A DNA stretch of 64,000 nucleotides from Caldanaerobius polysaccharolyticus DSM 13641. GTDB taxonomy: Bacteria > Bacillota > Thermoanaerobacteria > Thermoanaerobacterales > Caldanaerobiaceae. Made by a program: the position numbers and the translations under genes. The DNA lies in contig NZ_KE386494.1 of the NCBI RefSeq assembly GCF_000427425.1, positions 66,857 to 130,856 on the forward strand, written 5' to 3'. Below the pieces are notes generated by a model. The model saw nothing but the letters and a program-made list of their open reading frames with translations. It searched no databases and was not told the origin of the DNA. Below, piece by piece: positions 62,883-64,000 of this stretch. Every line of letters begins with the position of its first letter. Position 1 is the stretch's first letter.

Positions 62883-64000
62883 ACTCCTTTTTTAACCCTG
62901 TAGGTCCGCCTATTGTAACCTGTGCACCGCCTGTGGGGATATTTCCCAGATGGAATACAAATTTGTTGTTATAAAACAGTGCTAATCTTCCAAAGGTGTT
63001 AACAAGTCCCATACCACCAATTGCAAAACTGGTTTTTGTTTTCCCTTCGCCAAGTTCCGCTTTCATGTTTTTTATCTTTTTTTCCAGATCATTTAGCACA
63101 TCCGGGTCAAAACCCTGCCCATTGTCAGTGATTTTAATATACCACCATCCATTTGATAGATAACCCTCAATTTTTATTTTCATAATTGTTCGTTCTTTTG
63201 TAAAACCGTGGTTTATCGAGTTTTCAACAATAGGTTGCAGTACTATTTTGGGTATTTCCTCCCGGCAAATAGCATCGTCAACATCAATGCTAAATTCAAG
63301 CATGTGCTCAAACCTTTTCTTCATAAGTAACAGGTAGTTGCGAACATGGTCCAATTCTTCACCTATTGTGGCTGAGCGCTTTTTTGTGGAAGTTGAGTAG
63401 CGCAGCATAGATGCAATGCTATCGCATATCTCACAAATTTCATCATCGCCATTCTCAATGCCCTTATTTGAAAGGACGTTGAGGATATTATAGATGAAAT
63501 GCGGGTTAACCTGCGACTGAAGGGAATCAAAGCTCGCTTGCATTTGAAGCCAGTGGGATTTGATTTCCTGCTGCACCGCATCGTTAAGCCTTTCTCGTAA
63601 GCGTTGAAAGGCCTTGTTAAGAGCCGCGATTTCATCACTTGAGCTTTCAATATTTATCTGTTCTGGCAGGTTTTGCAGCTCGATATGCTCCATTTTTTCT
63701 TTTAACTCTTTTATGGGCCTGGTTAACTGCCTGGAAAAAATATACATATAGACAAATGAAATGATGATTATTACAATGCCGCTTGTTATAGTCATATTGC
63801 GTGTAAACAAAAAGGGTTTTAGCAGTGCAGCCCTGTCCTGTACAATGATAACTTTTATTCCCGTATAATCGGAGTTGGTGCCTATCACGACTTCGTTTTT
63901 ACCAGTGATTGTATTTTTCTTTACAAATGGAAAATCTGTTACTTTGGTAGCTAGGTGCGAGTAGTAGTTCAGCAACGCGCTGTCAGTTATACCGCTGTCG
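62866..64000 (-). CDS. YesM-like sensor histidine kinase (5' end outside window)
   Basis: The frame is open to the window edge, so the N-terminus is missing; 378 codons are seen. They show the end of an extracellular dCache-like domain, one membrane helix (MTITSGIVIIIISFVYMYIF), HAMP, the His_kinase site HFIYNILNVLSNKG and an HATPase domain (ENSINHGFTKE, DNGQGFD, GGMGLVN). This is the YesM/LytS-like sensor class that controls carbohydrate uptake. It overlaps the yesN-like gene. Confidence 0.92.
   Translation of the reverse strand, partial: DSGITDSALLNYYSHLATKVTDFPFVKKNTITGKNEVVIGTNSDYTGIKVIIVQDRAALLKPFLFTRNMTITSGIVIIIISFVYMYIFSRQLTRPIKELKEKMEHIELQNLPEQINIESSSDEIAALNKAFQRLRERLNDAVQQEIKSHWLQMQASFDSLQSQVNPHFIYNILNVLSNKGIENGDDEICEICDSIASMLRYSTSTKKRSATIGEELDHVRNYLLLMKKRFEHMLEFSIDVDDAICREEIPKIVLQPIVENSINHGFTKERTIMKIKIEGYLSNGWWYIKITDNGQGFDPDVLNDLEKKIKNMKAELGEGKTKTSFAIGGMGLVNTFGRLALFYNNKFVFHLGNIPTGGAQVTIGGPTGLKKECDNNG

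Overview
The window looks like chromosomal DNA of a low-GC, spore-forming, motile, anaerobic Firmicute, most like the thermophilic Clostridia (Thermoanaerobacterales-type). The basis is inference from gene content and order: rimO-pgsA-cinA-recA-recX-rny-spoVS, a spoVK-like gene next to a YnbB-type lyase and lexA, motAB, a thiamine operon under a TPP riboswitch, and several sugar ABC systems. Strong AGGAGG-type ribosome binding sites and TTGACA/TATAAT promoters are visible throughout. The species cannot be named from sequence alone, and no rRNA or tRNA gene was recognised.

Layout. Bases 1-20500 are mostly housekeeping genes on the + strand: a radical SAM pair, FtsK/SpoIIIE, RimO, PgsA, CinA, RecA, RecX, RNase Y, SpoVS, a PHP phosphoesterase, an aminotransferase, adenylosuccinate lyase, a SpoVK-like AAA ATPase and a PLP lyase. 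LexA and a tyrosine recombinase follow on the - strand, then UppP and MotAB on the + strand. Bases 20500-28450 (- strand) hold a DUF554/two-component operon, an Old Yellow Enzyme family reductase and thiD-cytX-thiM behind a TPP riboswitch. Bases 28500-29480 are a small accessory island: a 90-residue unknown protein and a probable type I toxin-antitoxin module (27-residue holin-like peptide plus a convergent antisense RNA). Bases 29475-33800 carry SPFH/NfeD membrane proteins and a cell-envelope glycosyltransferase operon. A decayed IS200/IS605-type TnpB lies at 33920-34620.

Bases 34800-64000 are dominated by transport, nearly all on the - strand: a peptide/oligosaccharide (family 5) ABC operon, a MarR-controlled heterodimeric ABC exporter, an arabino-oligosaccharide operon (binding protein, two permeases, GH51 arabinofuranosidase), peptidase T (+), an RND efflux operon ending in its own MarR regulator, a DUF1646 membrane transporter, and a second sugar ABC operon behind a YesMN-type two-component system that runs off the end of the window.

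The most interesting signals are non-coding. (1) The toxin-antitoxin module has two convergent promoters with near-identical -10 regions and leaders. (2) A regulatory element of 63-72 bp is shared by two distant transporter operons; the copies differ by exactly one 10-bp unit. (3) rny and nfeD appear to lack a conventional start codon (ATA and ATT respectively). (4) A 15-bp hairpin encloses the ribosome binding site of the spoVK-like gene. (5) Palindromic operators are visible at both MarR loci, and AraR-like boxes precede the arabinose operon.
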